Shown here piece by piece: positions 24,755 to 32,622 of a stretch of DNA of 64,000 bases. A model generated the notes under the pieces. That model saw only the letters and a list, made by a program, of their open reading frames with translations, was not told the DNA's origin and did not search any database. Position numbers and translations under genes: made by a program. Within the stretch, counting starts at the first letter, position 1. The number at the start of each line of letters is the position of its first letter. Source of the DNA: Polyangium sp. 6x1 (lineage in GTDB: Bacteria; Myxococcota_A; Polyangia; Polyangiales; Polyangiaceae); NCBI RefSeq assembly GCF_029946515.1, contig NZ_JARZHH010000007.1, positions 62,001 to 126,000 of the forward strand, given 5' to 3'.

Positions 24755-26866
24755 TCACTTCGGCTGCGATTGCGCGCAGAACCCGCCGATGCACTGGTTC
24801 TGGGGCGTGCCGCAGCAATCGGCGCCGGTCGTGCATTTCTCGCCGATCTCGGAGCATTTGCCCGCGGGGGGCGGGACGCAGGCGTAGTTGCCGCCGCCGT
24901 CGGGCTGGCAGAAGCCCGTGCAGCACTCGAAGCCCTGCGCGCAGGAGTTGCCCTCGCCTTTGCACGCTTCGAGCGACCAGTAGCCGCTCATGTTGATGGT
25001 CGAGAGGTCCTGGCCGCGGAGCAGGAACGCCGGGTGGCTCGGGTCCTTGCCGGGCGTCGGGTTCACGTCGATCGCCGCGACCCAGAGCTGCTTGCGATTC
25101 TCGTAGGTCGGGTTCGACGCCGAGACCATACGATTGCCGTAATCGCGCGGGCTGACGAAGACGACCCACATGTAGCCGCCGACCGCGATGGGGTTCACCG
25201 TCGGCTGGTAATTGATGCGGCGGTTCTTCTCGTCGAGGTAACCGACGCCGTTCGCCGCGTCGAGCGGGAGCTCGCCGAGCGCCTTGGCCACGTCGGCCAT
25301 GTAGAGATCGTTCAGGCCGACCTGGTTCGCGCCGTACTTCGCGCGGCTGTAATCGCCCTTCTGGTAGAGGATCCATTGCGAGTCGGGCGAGAAGCTCGGG
25401 AACGCGATGGCGAGGTTGCCGGCGGCGACGATCTGGCGGCGGTTCGCGAGCGCGTTCGTCCCCGCGTCGAAATCGAAGACGTCGAGGTCCGCGCGCGAGA
25501 ACTCGACGGGATAGCTGCCGGTGACGTTGCTGGAGAAGGCGAGGAGCTTCCCGTCCGGGGAGAACGCCGGGTCCGCGGTCTTGTCGCCGATCGCGTCGAG
25601 CTCGCTCGCGATGGGCGCGCCCGTGGTGGCGTCCTTCATGCGCATGCGGAGGTCGACGTCGTTTTGCACGGCGATCTTGCCGTCCGGCGTGAGCGCGACG
25701 AAGAGCGTCTGCGAATTGTACGACGAGACCTGGATGACCTGCGGCTCCGTCTGCGTGAGGTCGATCGTGCCCCAGGGGCTCGGCGCCTGGCCTTTGCGCT
25801 CGAAGACGGCGGCGAGGCGGCTGCCGTCCTTGCTGACCACGTGGCAGGCGACGCAGCGCTTGTTGTTCACGCCCTGCGACCAGGGAGGCTGGTACTGATC
25901 GTAATCGGGCGGCGGCGGCGTGCCGAGCTGATCGTACGAGCCCGAATCGAAGACGACCGACGGGTTCGCCGATCCAGGCGAGATCTTCATGAGCTGGCCG
26001 GTGTTGACGGCCCAGTAATAAATGGATCCGCGCAGGCTGCCCTGGGCGATCGACCAGGTCTGGCTCGCGGGCGCGTACGCCTTGCCGCCCGAGAGGCGCG
26101 AGACGGAGACCTGCACGGGCTCGCCCGCATTCGAGGCCGCGAGCTTGCCCCAGAAATCCTCCGCCATGAGGAAGCCCGACGGCGGATCGGCCTTCACGTA
26201 AAACTTCGCATCGACGTACGATTGCTGGAGATGGACGAGCCACGCGTCGCCCGCCGCGCCGCCATTCCACATGATCTCGGGCGCGAGGATGCCCCGCGCG
26301 AAGACGGTCTTGTCGTAGGGATACACGATCGCGCCCGAGGGGCCCGGATCCGGCGCGTCGAAGGCCGCCTGTTCCTCGGGCGTGAGCCCGCCCGCGTTGT
26401 CCACGAACGCCAGCTTGACCGTGACGTCCGCCGACGCCGTGAGCCCATTCGAGCTCGCCGTCACCTTGCCCATGCCGCCCACCGTGCCCGTCGGCGAGAG
26501 CTTGCCCGTGTCGAGGCCGACGAGCGCGACGTCCGGCCGATCGAAGGTCCAATCGGCCGACACGATGGCGGTCGTCTGGTCCTGGAACGTGGCAATGGCC
26601 TTGAAGTCGACGGGCGTCGCGACACCATTCTGCACGACGATCACGCTCGAAGGCGGATCCACCGTGAGCGAGACGACCGGGCCATGATCGACGAACAGGC
26701 CGTCTTCCCCGGCGTCGGGCGCGCCTCCGCCCGCGCCGCCGGGCCCCGCGGCGCCCGTGCCGCCGCCGCCCGCGCCCGTCGGGGTTTCCCCGCCTCCTCC
26801 GCACGCGTACGCGGTGATCGCCGCGAACATCACGAGCCAACCCAATCCAAGCGAGCGACGCCTCAT
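24755..26866 (-). CDS. Large lipoprotein with Ig-like, heme-binding CxxCH and TolB-like propeller regions
   Basis: 703 residues. The lipobox is ITAYAC, followed by a Gly-rich linker. An Ig-like domain spans about 65-150 (SLTVDPPSSVIVVQNGVATP). A mid-protein CVACH motif, in NKRCVACHVVSKDGSRLAAV (about residue 350), could attach heme c and is followed by propeller repeats (PDGKIAVQNDVDLRM, PAFSPDGKLLAFSSN, PSFSPDSQWILYQK). The C-terminus is a Cys-knot-like tail (CAQGFECCTGFC, CTTGADCCGTPQNQC). It is a surface protein of unknown role. ATG 26866 (nine bases after GGAGG) is favoured over TTG 26872. Confidence 0.75.
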   Translation of the reverse strand: MRRRSLGLGWLVMFAAITAYACGGGGETPTGAGGGGTGAAGPGGAGGGAPDAGEDGLFVDHGPVVSLTVDPPSSVIVVQNGVATPVDFKAIATFQDQTTAIVSADWTFDRPDVALVGLDTGKLSPTGTVGGMGKVTASSNGLTASADVTVKLAFVDNAGGLTPEEQAAFDAPDPGPSGAIVYPYDKTVFARGILAPEIMWNGGAAGDAWLVHLQQSYVDAKFYVKADPPSGFLMAEDFWGKLAASNAGEPVQVSVSRLSGGKAYAPASQTWSIAQGSLRGSIYYWAVNTGQLMKISPGSANPSVVFDSGSYDQLGTPPPPDYDQYQPPWSQGVNNKRCVACHVVSKDGSRLAAVFERKGQAPSPWGTIDLTQTEPQVIQVSSYNSQTLFVALTPDGKIAVQNDVDLRMRMKDATTGAPIASELDAIGDKTADPAFSPDGKLLAFSSNVTGSYPVEFSRADLDVFDFDAGTNALANRRQIVAAGNLAIAFPSFSPDSQWILYQKGDYSRAKYGANQVGLNDLYMADVAKALGELPLDAANGVGYLDEKNRRINYQPTVNPIAVGGYMWVVFVSPRDYGNRMVSASNPTYENRKQLWVAAIDVNPTPGKDPSHPAFLLRGQDLSTINMSGYWSLEACKGEGNSCAQGFECCTGFCQPDGGGNYACVPPPAGKCSEIGEKCTTGADCCGTPQNQCIGGFCAQSQPK

Positions 26867-26942
26867 CTCCAAAGACCTCCGTTCTCGACGCTATCATGCG
26901 CCGAGGACGGCCGGGCGGCTCGTCTCGCGCTACAGTGGCGGA

Positions 26943-27500
26943 ATGCGCCGTCGAAACGTCCTCGTCCTCGCGCTCGTCACGCCCGCGCTCGCCGCGATCG
27001 GCTGCGATAAGAAAAACACCTCCGGCGAAGCTGCGGCCGCCCTCGCCGACTTTCCCGACAAAAAGCCGTCCGCGTGGATCCACGGCGCGCCCGCGCCGCT
27101 CGAAGAGGCCCGCGGCAAGGTGGTGCTCGTCGAGGCCTGGCACCCGACCTGAAGCGCGTGCCGAGCGTCCGTGCCCGCGGTCCTCGCGCTGCACGGACGT
27201 TTCGGGGCCCGCGGTCTGCGGGTCATCGGCGTGGCGAGCTTCGATCCGGACGACGCGGAGGCCGAGCGCAAGGCCGCCGAGGAGGCCGCGCGCGAAGAAA
27301 AAATGGACGCCCCCACCTACCTCGACGCGCGCGGCGAATGGTCGAAGACGGCCGGGGTCGTCGATATCCCGGCCTTCCTCGTCCTCGGCCCTGACGGCCG
27401 CGTCCTCCACCGCCGCCGCGGCAAGCTCACGCAGGGCACCGAGGAATTCGCCGAAATGGAACGCGCGATCGAGCGAGCGCTCTCGGCCGGCTCCCCCTAA
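26943..27500 (+). CDS. TlpA-like thioredoxin lipoprotein, probable selenoprotein (in-frame TGA at 27150-27152)
   Basis: Read through one TGA, this is a complete 185-residue TlpA/ResA-type disulfide reductase. The lipobox is AAIGC, then the domain begins. VVLVEAWHPT leads into the TGA, followed by SACRASVPAV, so the active site reads U-S-A-C (Sec70, Cys73) exactly where relatives have C-x-x-C. The downstream half is intact: GARGLRVIGVASFDPDD, then VVDIPAFLVLGPDGRV with the cis-Pro. It would act as an envelope thiol/selenol oxidoreductase. A candidate SECIS hairpin lies 12 nt after the TGA. The alternative is a recent nonsense mutation. Confidence 0.75.
27165..27200 (+). promoter_or_regulatory. 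Candidate bacterial SECIS element
   Basis: Positions 27165-27174 pair with 27191-27200 (ten pairs, one G-U). Inside, CGCG (27176-27179) pairs with CGCG (27185-27188) and closes a 5-nt loop GTCCT (27180-27184). The apical loop starts 28 nt after the TGA and begins with G and U. This agrees with the known bacterial SECIS rules (loop roughly 16-37 nt downstream, G in the first loop positions). It lies inside the coding sequence, as in bacteria. Confidence 0.6.
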
Positions 27501-27907
27501 TCCGAGTCGCGCGCCACGACCAGCCGATCGTGCTGGATACGACCGTTCCGTTTGTGCGCCAGGTGCTGCGTGACCACCTTGTCGCCGGCCGCGTAGGTGC
27601 GCACCTCCGTGAAGGCGACGGCTTCGTCCGTCTCCATCTCGTCGATGATGTCCGTGCTCTTCACCTCGCGATGCCACCCGCCGACCGGGTCCCGCAGGAA
27701 CTCGTCGCGGAGCTGCTTCAAGATGGCCTCGCGGCCGTGCACGACGATGGGGTGCGCGGGCGGGTTCAGGCTCGAGACCTCCTCGAGGATCGCGTCCTCG
27801 GCATAAAGGTTCGCGAGCGCCTCCACGTCCCGCATCTCCAGGGCGTGGCGAATCTGCTCCATGAGGGGCTGCTCATTGACCTCTCGGCGACGGATCGAGC
27901 TCTCCAT
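27497..27907 (-). CDS. SnoaL-like / NTF2-fold protein
   Basis: 136 residues of the nuclear-transport-factor-2 fold: IRHALEMRDVEALANLYAEDAILEE, then VVHGREAILKQLRDEF and a beta-rich end (KNGRIQHDRLVV-like). Such proteins are small isomerase-, hydrolase- or binding-type domains; the substrate is unknown. It converges on the thioredoxin gene, with a 4-bp overlap of the two 3' ends. Confidence 0.78.
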   Translation of the reverse strand: MESSIRRREVNEQPLMEQIRHALEMRDVEALANLYAEDAILEEVSSLNPPAHPIVVHGREAILKQLRDEFLRDPVGGWHREVKSTDIIDEMETDEAVAFTEVRTYAAGDKVVTQHLAHKRNGRIQHDRLVVARDSD

Positions 27908-27941
27908 GAATGGCTCCCTGGTGCGTGCCTTCTGGTTTGTC

Positions 27942-27998
27942 GATGGGGCTCTGGGGGGTATGGGGGCGGCAGCTCGGCTTGTCGAGCGAGAGCCCCCA
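27942..27998. repeat. Dispersed palindromic element, copy 1
   Basis: The core is GGGGGCGGCAGCTCGGCTTG followed by TCGAGCGAGAGCCCCC, a long imperfect hairpin preceded by a G-run. It is intergenic and related to the elements at 33350 and 60079 (GGGGGCGTAGCTCGG, a T-rich loop, CCGAGCG, AGCCCCC). Confidence 0.6.
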
Positions 27999-28081
27999 TC
28001 CCTTGCACTTGACCGCCGGGTGTTCAGTGACCAAAAACATCACTTTGCTCGCCCAGGCTGGACGCGTCATAAGAAGTGACC

Positions 28082-29278
28082 ATGGTGCAATCGCCCTCCA
28101 CGGTCGTGCTCGGTGACGTTCACCTGACCCGCTCGGTGCCGCGGGCCGTGTCCGAGGACCTCGCCCGCCTGGTCGACGCACACCCGGGCGCGCGAATCGT
28201 GTGCGCGGGCGACCTCTTCGATCTCTCGGCCGATCTGCCCCGCCTGCCTTTGCCGCGCGCCGTGGAGGCGGTGTTCGAGGCGCATCCGGCCGCCAAAGCC
28301 GCGTTCGGCCGTCACCTCGCGCGAGGGGGCGAGCTCTGGCTCGTGAGCGGCAACCATGACGCGGCCCTCGGGCTGGACGATTTCCGCAGCGCCCTCGTGA
28401 CGGCGCTCGATCCGCCCGCCGAGGCGCTTGCGCGGCTGCGCACGACCCCCTGGTTCTTTCGCGAGGGCGACCTCCACATCGAACACGGCCACCTCTACGA
28501 CCCCGACAACGCCCCGGCTCACCCGCTCGTCGTGGGCGAGGCGAGCCTCGGCGTCCATTTCGTGGAGCAATTCATCGCGCCGACCGGGGCCTTTCGCTAC
28601 CTCAACATGAACGACGAGACGCCCCTGAGGCTCTTCCTCTCGGCGTTCTCGTTCTACGGCCCGCGCGCGCCGTACGTGATCTATCGTTATTTCCACGCCG
28701 CGATTCACGCGATCCTGCGCAGCGGGCGGACGTATCAGCGGCGCGCGGAGGACGAGGCGCCGCTCGGCGAGGAGGAGGCCGCTCGTTTCATCGCGGAGCT
28801 CGGCATTCCGCCCGAGCTCGTGGGCGCGATGCTGCCGCTCGGCGCGCGGCCGACGATGGCCAGCTTGAGCCGGACGTTCTCGCGTCTCTATTTCGATCGG
28901 GTGCTGTCCACGCTGGCGATGAGCGCGGGGCTCTCGGCGGCCGCGCTCGGCAAGAAGCGGGCGGGTGGAGCGGCGTTCTCGATCGGCGCGCTGGCGATGA
29001 CGCTGAGCTGGGCGCGCGGGCACAACCGTTATGCCGGATCGGTGGCCGAGCAGCTCGCCGAGGGCGCGACGCGGATCGCGGATGCGACGGGCGCGCGGCT
29101 CGTGGTCTTTGGCCACACGCACCGCGAGGCGCTCACGGAGCGATATGCGAATACCGCGAGCTTCGCGTTCCCGCGGAATGCGCCCGGGAGGCCGTACCTG
29201 GAGATCGAGCAGACGTACGGGGTGCCGCGCGCGGTGCGGCGGTATTTGCCGACGCAGCCGAACGAGGCCCGCGCCTAG
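28082..29278 (+). CDS. Calcineurin-like metallophosphoesterase
   Basis: 398 residues. All metallophosphoesterase motifs are in place: GDVH near residue 10, GDLFD near 40, GNHD near 100, EHGHLYD near 140 and GHTHRE near 345. A hydrophobic middle section (LAMSAGLSAAALG and AAFSIGALAMTLSW) may associate with the membrane. The substrate is not evident; relatives hydrolyse UDP-diacylglucosamine, cyclic nucleotides or nucleotide phosphates. ATG 28082 is preferred to GTG 28076. The stop codon lies inside a long hairpin. Confidence 0.85.
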   Translation: MVQSPSTVVLGDVHLTRSVPRAVSEDLARLVDAHPGARIVCAGDLFDLSADLPRLPLPRAVEAVFEAHPAAKAAFGRHLARGGELWLVSGNHDAALGLDDFRSALVTALDPPAEALARLRTTPWFFREGDLHIEHGHLYDPDNAPAHPLVVGEASLGVHFVEQFIAPTGAFRYLNMNDETPLRLFLSAFSFYGPRAPYVIYRYFHAAIHAILRSGRTYQRRAEDEAPLGEEEAARFIAELGIPPELVGAMLPLGARPTMASLSRTFSRLYFDRVLSTLAMSAGLSAAALGKKRAGGAAFSIGALAMTLSWARGHNRYAGSVAEQLAEGATRIADATGARLVVFGHTHREALTERYANTASFAFPRNAPGRPYLEIEQTYGVPRAVRRYLPTQPNEARA

Positions 29279-29314
29279 AACATCGATCGGTTCAAGAACC
29301 GCTCGATGTTCTAG
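29275..29314. terminator. Long palindromic terminator
   Basis: Arms CTAGAACATCGA (29275-29286) and TCGATGTTCTAG (29303-29314) are perfect inverses, and CGGTTC/GAACCG continue the stem inside. The upstream stop TAG is part of the arm. Confidence 0.65.
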
Positions 29315-29412
29315 GCTTCTTTCGTCCCGAGGGGGACGCCTCGCGTCCCCCTCTCGGCCAGGCAAAGCCCGGCCGATTCACCCCCCGAGGCGAGCTCGCT
29401 TCGCGATCTCGC

Positions 29413-29437
29413 AGAGCATCGAACTGTTCGATGCTCT
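29413..29437. terminator. Hairpin terminator between convergent genes
   Basis: AGAGCATCGAA (29413-29423) and TTCGATGCTCT (29427-29437) form an 11-bp perfect stem with a CTG loop, 10 bp past the recO stop. It is followed by AG and resembles the other ...CTCTAG-ending hairpins in this window. Confidence 0.65.
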
Positions 29438-29446
29438 AGCTCGCGC

Positions 29447-30196
29447 CTACTTCGCCGGACCGGCGTGCGCCTGGATCACGGCCTCGACGAGATCCACGAC
29501 GATCCGCGTGTCCTCCTCGCGGAGCGCCTCGTCATCGCCCGCGCACGCGGCCTCGACGCGCGCCCGGAGGTCCGCCCGCAGCACGAGCCGCGCCCCGCCG
29601 CAAGCGCGGCAGACGAGCCCGCCGGCGAGCGCATCCAGGCATGCGGGCGCCTCCGCCGGGCAGACGCGGTCGCAACGCACGCATCGATCGAGCACCAGGC
29701 CAAAGCCCACATCCGCGAGCAAACGCAGCCCCGACGTCGCGAGCTCTGCCTCGGGCGAGCGCGCGGCCGCGGGCGTGTCGAGCGCGTCGAGCAGCTCGTT
29801 CACCGTGGCGAAGAGCCCTGGCTCGCGCGTGCCGGGCGGCGCCACCGAGCGAACCCAGCGAAGCGCCCTTCCTGCGGCTTCCAGACGATCGAGCGCGGCG
29901 ACGATGTGCATGCGCGGATGCGCGATCGCGGCCTCGCCGAGCACGGCCAGATCTTTTTGCTCGCGCTCTTCGAGGGTCACGCGGAGCAGGTGCATCGGCT
30001 CCAGCGCGACGAGCCGCTTGTTCGTTCGGCGCGCCGATCGCGCGACGGCCGAAACGATCCCCCGCGCCTCGGTGAAAAGCGTGACGATGAGATCGGCCTC
30101 GCCCACGGGGACCCGCCGGACGAGCAGCGCTTCGGTGCGCAGGATCTTTTTGAGGAGGGCGCTTCGGCCCCGGGGGCGCCTGCTTGGCTCGGTCAC
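29447..30196 (-). CDS. recO: DNA repair protein RecO
   Basis: 249 residues. The N-terminal OB-fold segment reads EALLVRRVPVGEADLIVTLFTEARGIVSAVARSARR, followed by LEPMHLLRVTLEEREQKDLAVL. A central helical domain carries the zinc-type Cys pairs CVRCDRVCP and CRACGG. RecO loads RecA on single-stranded DNA with RecF/RecR. It is downstream of the rodZ-like gene on the same strand, separated by a duplicated hairpin. Confidence 0.93.
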   Translation of the reverse strand: MTEPSRRPRGRSALLKKILRTEALLVRRVPVGEADLIVTLFTEARGIVSAVARSARRTNKRLVALEPMHLLRVTLEEREQKDLAVLGEAAIAHPRMHIVAALDRLEAAGRALRWVRSVAPPGTREPGLFATVNELLDALDTPAAARSPEAELATSGLRLLADVGFGLVLDRCVRCDRVCPAEAPACLDALAGGLVCRACGGARLVLRADLRARVEAACAGDDEALREEDTRIVVDLVEAVIQAHAGPAK

Positions 30197-30227
30197 GCTC
30201 CCAGCATAACGCGTTCCACGAGCGCAC

Positions 30228-30268
30228 CCAGGGGGGTTTGGGGGGCGTCTCGGCGCCCCCCATCGTGA
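30228..30268. repeat. 41-bp hairpin repeat, copy A
   Basis: A 41-bp unit identical to 30274-30314. It contains the stem GGGGGGCG / CGCCCCCC around TCTCGG and a preceding G-run. It sits between recO and the rodZ-like gene, and probably acts as a terminator. Confidence 0.85.
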
Positions 30269-30706
30269 CTAAACCAGGGGGGTTTGGGGGGCGTCTCGGC
30301 GCCCCCCATCGTGAGAAAGCTCCGGGGGCATATCATGCCCGCGCGGCCGCATCACGATGCTGAGCGCAAGCGTGAACAGGATCAGCAGAAGCACGAAGGC
30401 CATCGCCACGCCAAAGCGTTTGCCCTGCGAACCTCCGGCCGGGGAGGCAATGGGCATTGGAGTGACCACGGCGACGCGGCGGCTCGCGGTATAACGGGCG
30501 AGCACCTCTTCCACGGGGAGGTAAACGGCCCGCGCGTAGGCGCGGAGGAATCCCCGGACGAACACTTCACCTGGCAAATCGTCGAAGTGATCCGCCTCGA
30601 TTCGCTCGATCGAGGGAACGGGAATGCGGGTGGCGCGGGAGACTTCCTCCACGCTCATTGCCCTCGTCTCACGGGCATGTCTCAGGTAGCGGCCTATCGA
30701 CTCCAT
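30269..30706 (-). CDS. RodZ-like helix-turn-helix membrane protein
   Basis: 145 residues. The N-terminal HTH_25 domain (IGRYLRHARETRAMSVEEVSRATRIPVPSIERIEADHFDDLPGE is split by family motifs IGRYLR, ATRIP and FDDLP) is followed by FVRGFLRAYARAV and a single transmembrane helix (GVAMAFVLLLILFTLALSIV). It lacks the large periplasmic beta domain of E. coli RodZ. RodZ links MreB to the cell envelope. It lies behind a PilF/Tgl-like TPR lipoprotein on the same strand. Confidence 0.82.
   Translation of the reverse strand: MESIGRYLRHARETRAMSVEEVSRATRIPVPSIERIEADHFDDLPGEVFVRGFLRAYARAVYLPVEEVLARYTASRRVAVVTPMPIASPAGGSQGKRFGVAMAFVLLLILFTLALSIVMRPRGHDMPPELSHDGGRRDAPQTPLV
30274..30314. repeat. 41-bp hairpin repeat, copy B
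   Basis: Perfect copy of 30228-30268, starting 46 bp later. It overlaps the last codons of the rodZ-like gene (stop at 30269-30271), so a tandem duplication reached the 3' end of the coding sequence. Confidence 0.85.
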
Positions 30707-30783
30707 CCCTACTTCACCCGTTCATTCAATCAATCGATTGGATTGACTCCCTTTTGCACGTTTCAAACAAGCCGCGCAAAGAC

Positions 30784-31638
30784 TCATTGCATCGATCCGA
30801 GTTCCGCCGCGCAACGTTTGCCGGCCACTGTCGCCGGGGCCACGTCGCGGCATCGTTCGAGATCTTCCCGGGCGAGATCTTGCTCCCCGAGCTTCTCCGC
30901 CACGCGAGCGCGGGCGGCGAACCCCTCCTGGAGGTTCCGACACTGAGGTTTATCCGTCTCGAGCGCTTTCGTAAAGGCCTCTCGCGCAAGCGCAAGCTCG
31001 CCTTTTTTCTCGTACGCCAGCCCGAGCCGGTAGTTCCCTACACAAAACATGGGCTGCGCCGCGAGAGAACGCCGAAGCGCATCGATCGCCTCGTCGACGC
31101 TCCCACGCGAAAGATATGCCCAACCAAGATTTCCCCAGGCTTGTTCCGGGGAAGCATAAAGAATGTCCTCGGCCAGCGGCTTGAGGACGGCGACGGCTTC
31201 GTCGTACTTTTTCCGATGTACGAGAATCACGCCGAGCGCGTTCTTCGCGTCACGCAGCTCGGGCGCGGACTCGAGCGCGGCGCGCGCGTGGCGCTCCGCC
31301 TCCTCGAAACGACAGTCGGTCGACGTCTCGTCCGCCGCGCAGAATGCCAAGAGAATGACGGTGGCGAGGTAGTGCGCGTCGGGGTTCGTTTCGTCGATCC
31401 GGATCGAGGCCTGCGCATGGCCGAGCGCCTCGCGCAGCCGCCCGCCCTCGAACGCTTCCCGCCCGAGGTCGTACTCGGCCCGCGCCTTCGCGTCGACGCC
31501 GTCCACGCGCTCCTGCGCGCCGCTGCACGCGGGCCCGAACGTGAGCAGGACCGGGAGCAAGATCGAGCAAGCGAGCGCGGCGGGGCCGCGCATACGCGAC
31601 CAGACGCCTCTCTTCTTGCCCGTTTGCCCCTGGATCAT
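30784..31638 (-). CDS. TPR lipoprotein, PilF/Tgl-like
   Basis: 284 residues. The signal peptide ends at the lipobox GPAC near residue 38. Several tetratricopeptide repeats follow: GREAFEGGRLREALGHAQAS, HYLATVILLAF, ALGVILVHRKKYDEAVAVL, GNLGWAYLSRGSVDEAIDAL and YRLGLAYEKKGELALAREAF. This fits pilotin-type proteins that help assemble the type IV pilus secretin. It sits upstream of a rodZ-like gene, like the pilF-rodZ pair in gamma-proteobacteria. GAGGA before ATG 31638 supports the start; ATG 31593 is possible. Confidence 0.8.
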   Translation of the reverse strand: MIQGQTGKKRGVWSRMRGPAALACSILLPVLLTFGPACSGAQERVDGVDAKARAEYDLGREAFEGGRLREALGHAQASIRIDETNPDAHYLATVILLAFCAADETSTDCRFEEAERHARAALESAPELRDAKNALGVILVHRKKYDEAVAVLKPLAEDILYASPEQAWGNLGWAYLSRGSVDEAIDALRRSLAAQPMFCVGNYRLGLAYEKKGELALAREAFTKALETDKPQCRNLQEGFAARARVAEKLGEQDLAREDLERCRDVAPATVAGKRCAAELGSMQ

Positions 31639-31922
31639 GCGTCCTCACTGATCGAGATGCCCTTGTTTCGTAGGAGAAGGGCTCTCCCGATCCGCCCCCG
31701 GGCTCTGCCCGAGGCCCAAATCCGGGCTTGGCGCCCGGGAAAACTTGGGTAACCCAGGCTGGAAGAAGCGTCAACCCGCAAAAGACGCCCGGGAGGGGGG
31801 ATCGGGACAAAGAAACACGCCCGCACAAGGAAGAAGTGGGCAAAAGGCCCACCGCGTGTTATGCGCGACGTTTTTTTTCGTTCTTTTGAGGAGAAACGTT
31901 CGGCTTGGAGCGCCGTTTCGGC

Positions 31923-32606
31923 TCACGCCTCGCTCGAGACTTCGTCCTTTTGTCCGAGCAGCCCGTAGAGCTTGCGCAGGCCCTCGATGTCCGGGACCTC
32001 GAGCCGCTCGTCGGCGACGCGGATGTACTGGCCCTCCCGGAGCTTCTGCACGCTGCGCTTGACCGTGTCGACGTCGAGGCCCACGCGCGTCGCGAGCTCC
32101 ATCGGCGAGACCGAGAAGACCGCGTTGTTGCCCCCGTGCTCGCGCGTCTGCTGCGCGAGCTTGAGGAGCGCGCTCACGATCTTCGACTGCACGTCCGTGA
32201 GCATGATGAGCTCGATCTGATCCTCGGCGTCCCGCAGCCGGCGCACGAGCTGCTTGACCATGCGCGAGGCGATGCCGGCGTTGTGCTCGAGCAAGTTCTG
32301 CAGCGTCGCCTGGTCGATCGCGAGCGCGAGGCCCGCCGAGAGCGCGACGGCCGTCGAGGAGCGCTCGGCGCCGGGCAAGAGGGCCGACTCGCCGAAGAGG
32401 TCGCCAGGCTTGAGCACCATCAAGCTGCGCTCGGCGCCGCGCACCTTCTTGATGAGGCGCACGCGGCCCTCCTCGAGCAGGTACGCCTCCGTGCCGGGCT
32501 CGCCCTCCCGGTAGATCACCTCGCCGGGCTGGAAGCTCTTGCCAAAGCGCGCGATGAGCACACGCGCCGCCTCGGTGGCCTCGGGATCTTCGTCGGGTAG
32601 GTCCAT
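31923..32606 (-). CDS. Crp/Fnr-family transcriptional regulator
   Basis: 227 residues. The cyclic-nucleotide-binding-like barrel spans about 20-130 (FQPGEVIYREGEPGTEAYLLEEGRV, LKPGDLFGESALL), followed by a long helix and a winged HTH (MELATRVGLDVDTVKRSVQKLREG). The phosphate-binding Arg of cAMP-binding CRP is not obvious, so the ligand may differ. No signal peptide is present. The target genes are unknown; it is separated from tsaB by 16 bp. Confidence 0.85.
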   Translation of the reverse strand: MDLPDEDPEATEAARVLIARFGKSFQPGEVIYREGEPGTEAYLLEEGRVRLIKKVRGAERSLMVLKPGDLFGESALLPGAERSSTAVALSAGLALAIDQATLQNLLEHNAGIASRMVKQLVRRLRDAEDQIELIMLTDVQSKIVSALLKLAQQTREHGGNNAVFSVSPMELATRVGLDVDTVKRSVQKLREGQYIRVADERLEVPDIEGLRKLYGLLGQKDEVSSEA

Positions 32607-32622
32607 CCGGACGCGAGTCTAC

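Noticed and set aside
31860-31922. T-run with a weak stem after the Crp-type gene, read as terminator
   Set aside because: The stem is broken (GAAACG/CGTTTC with mismatches) and the T-run is on the opposite strand relative to the gene.
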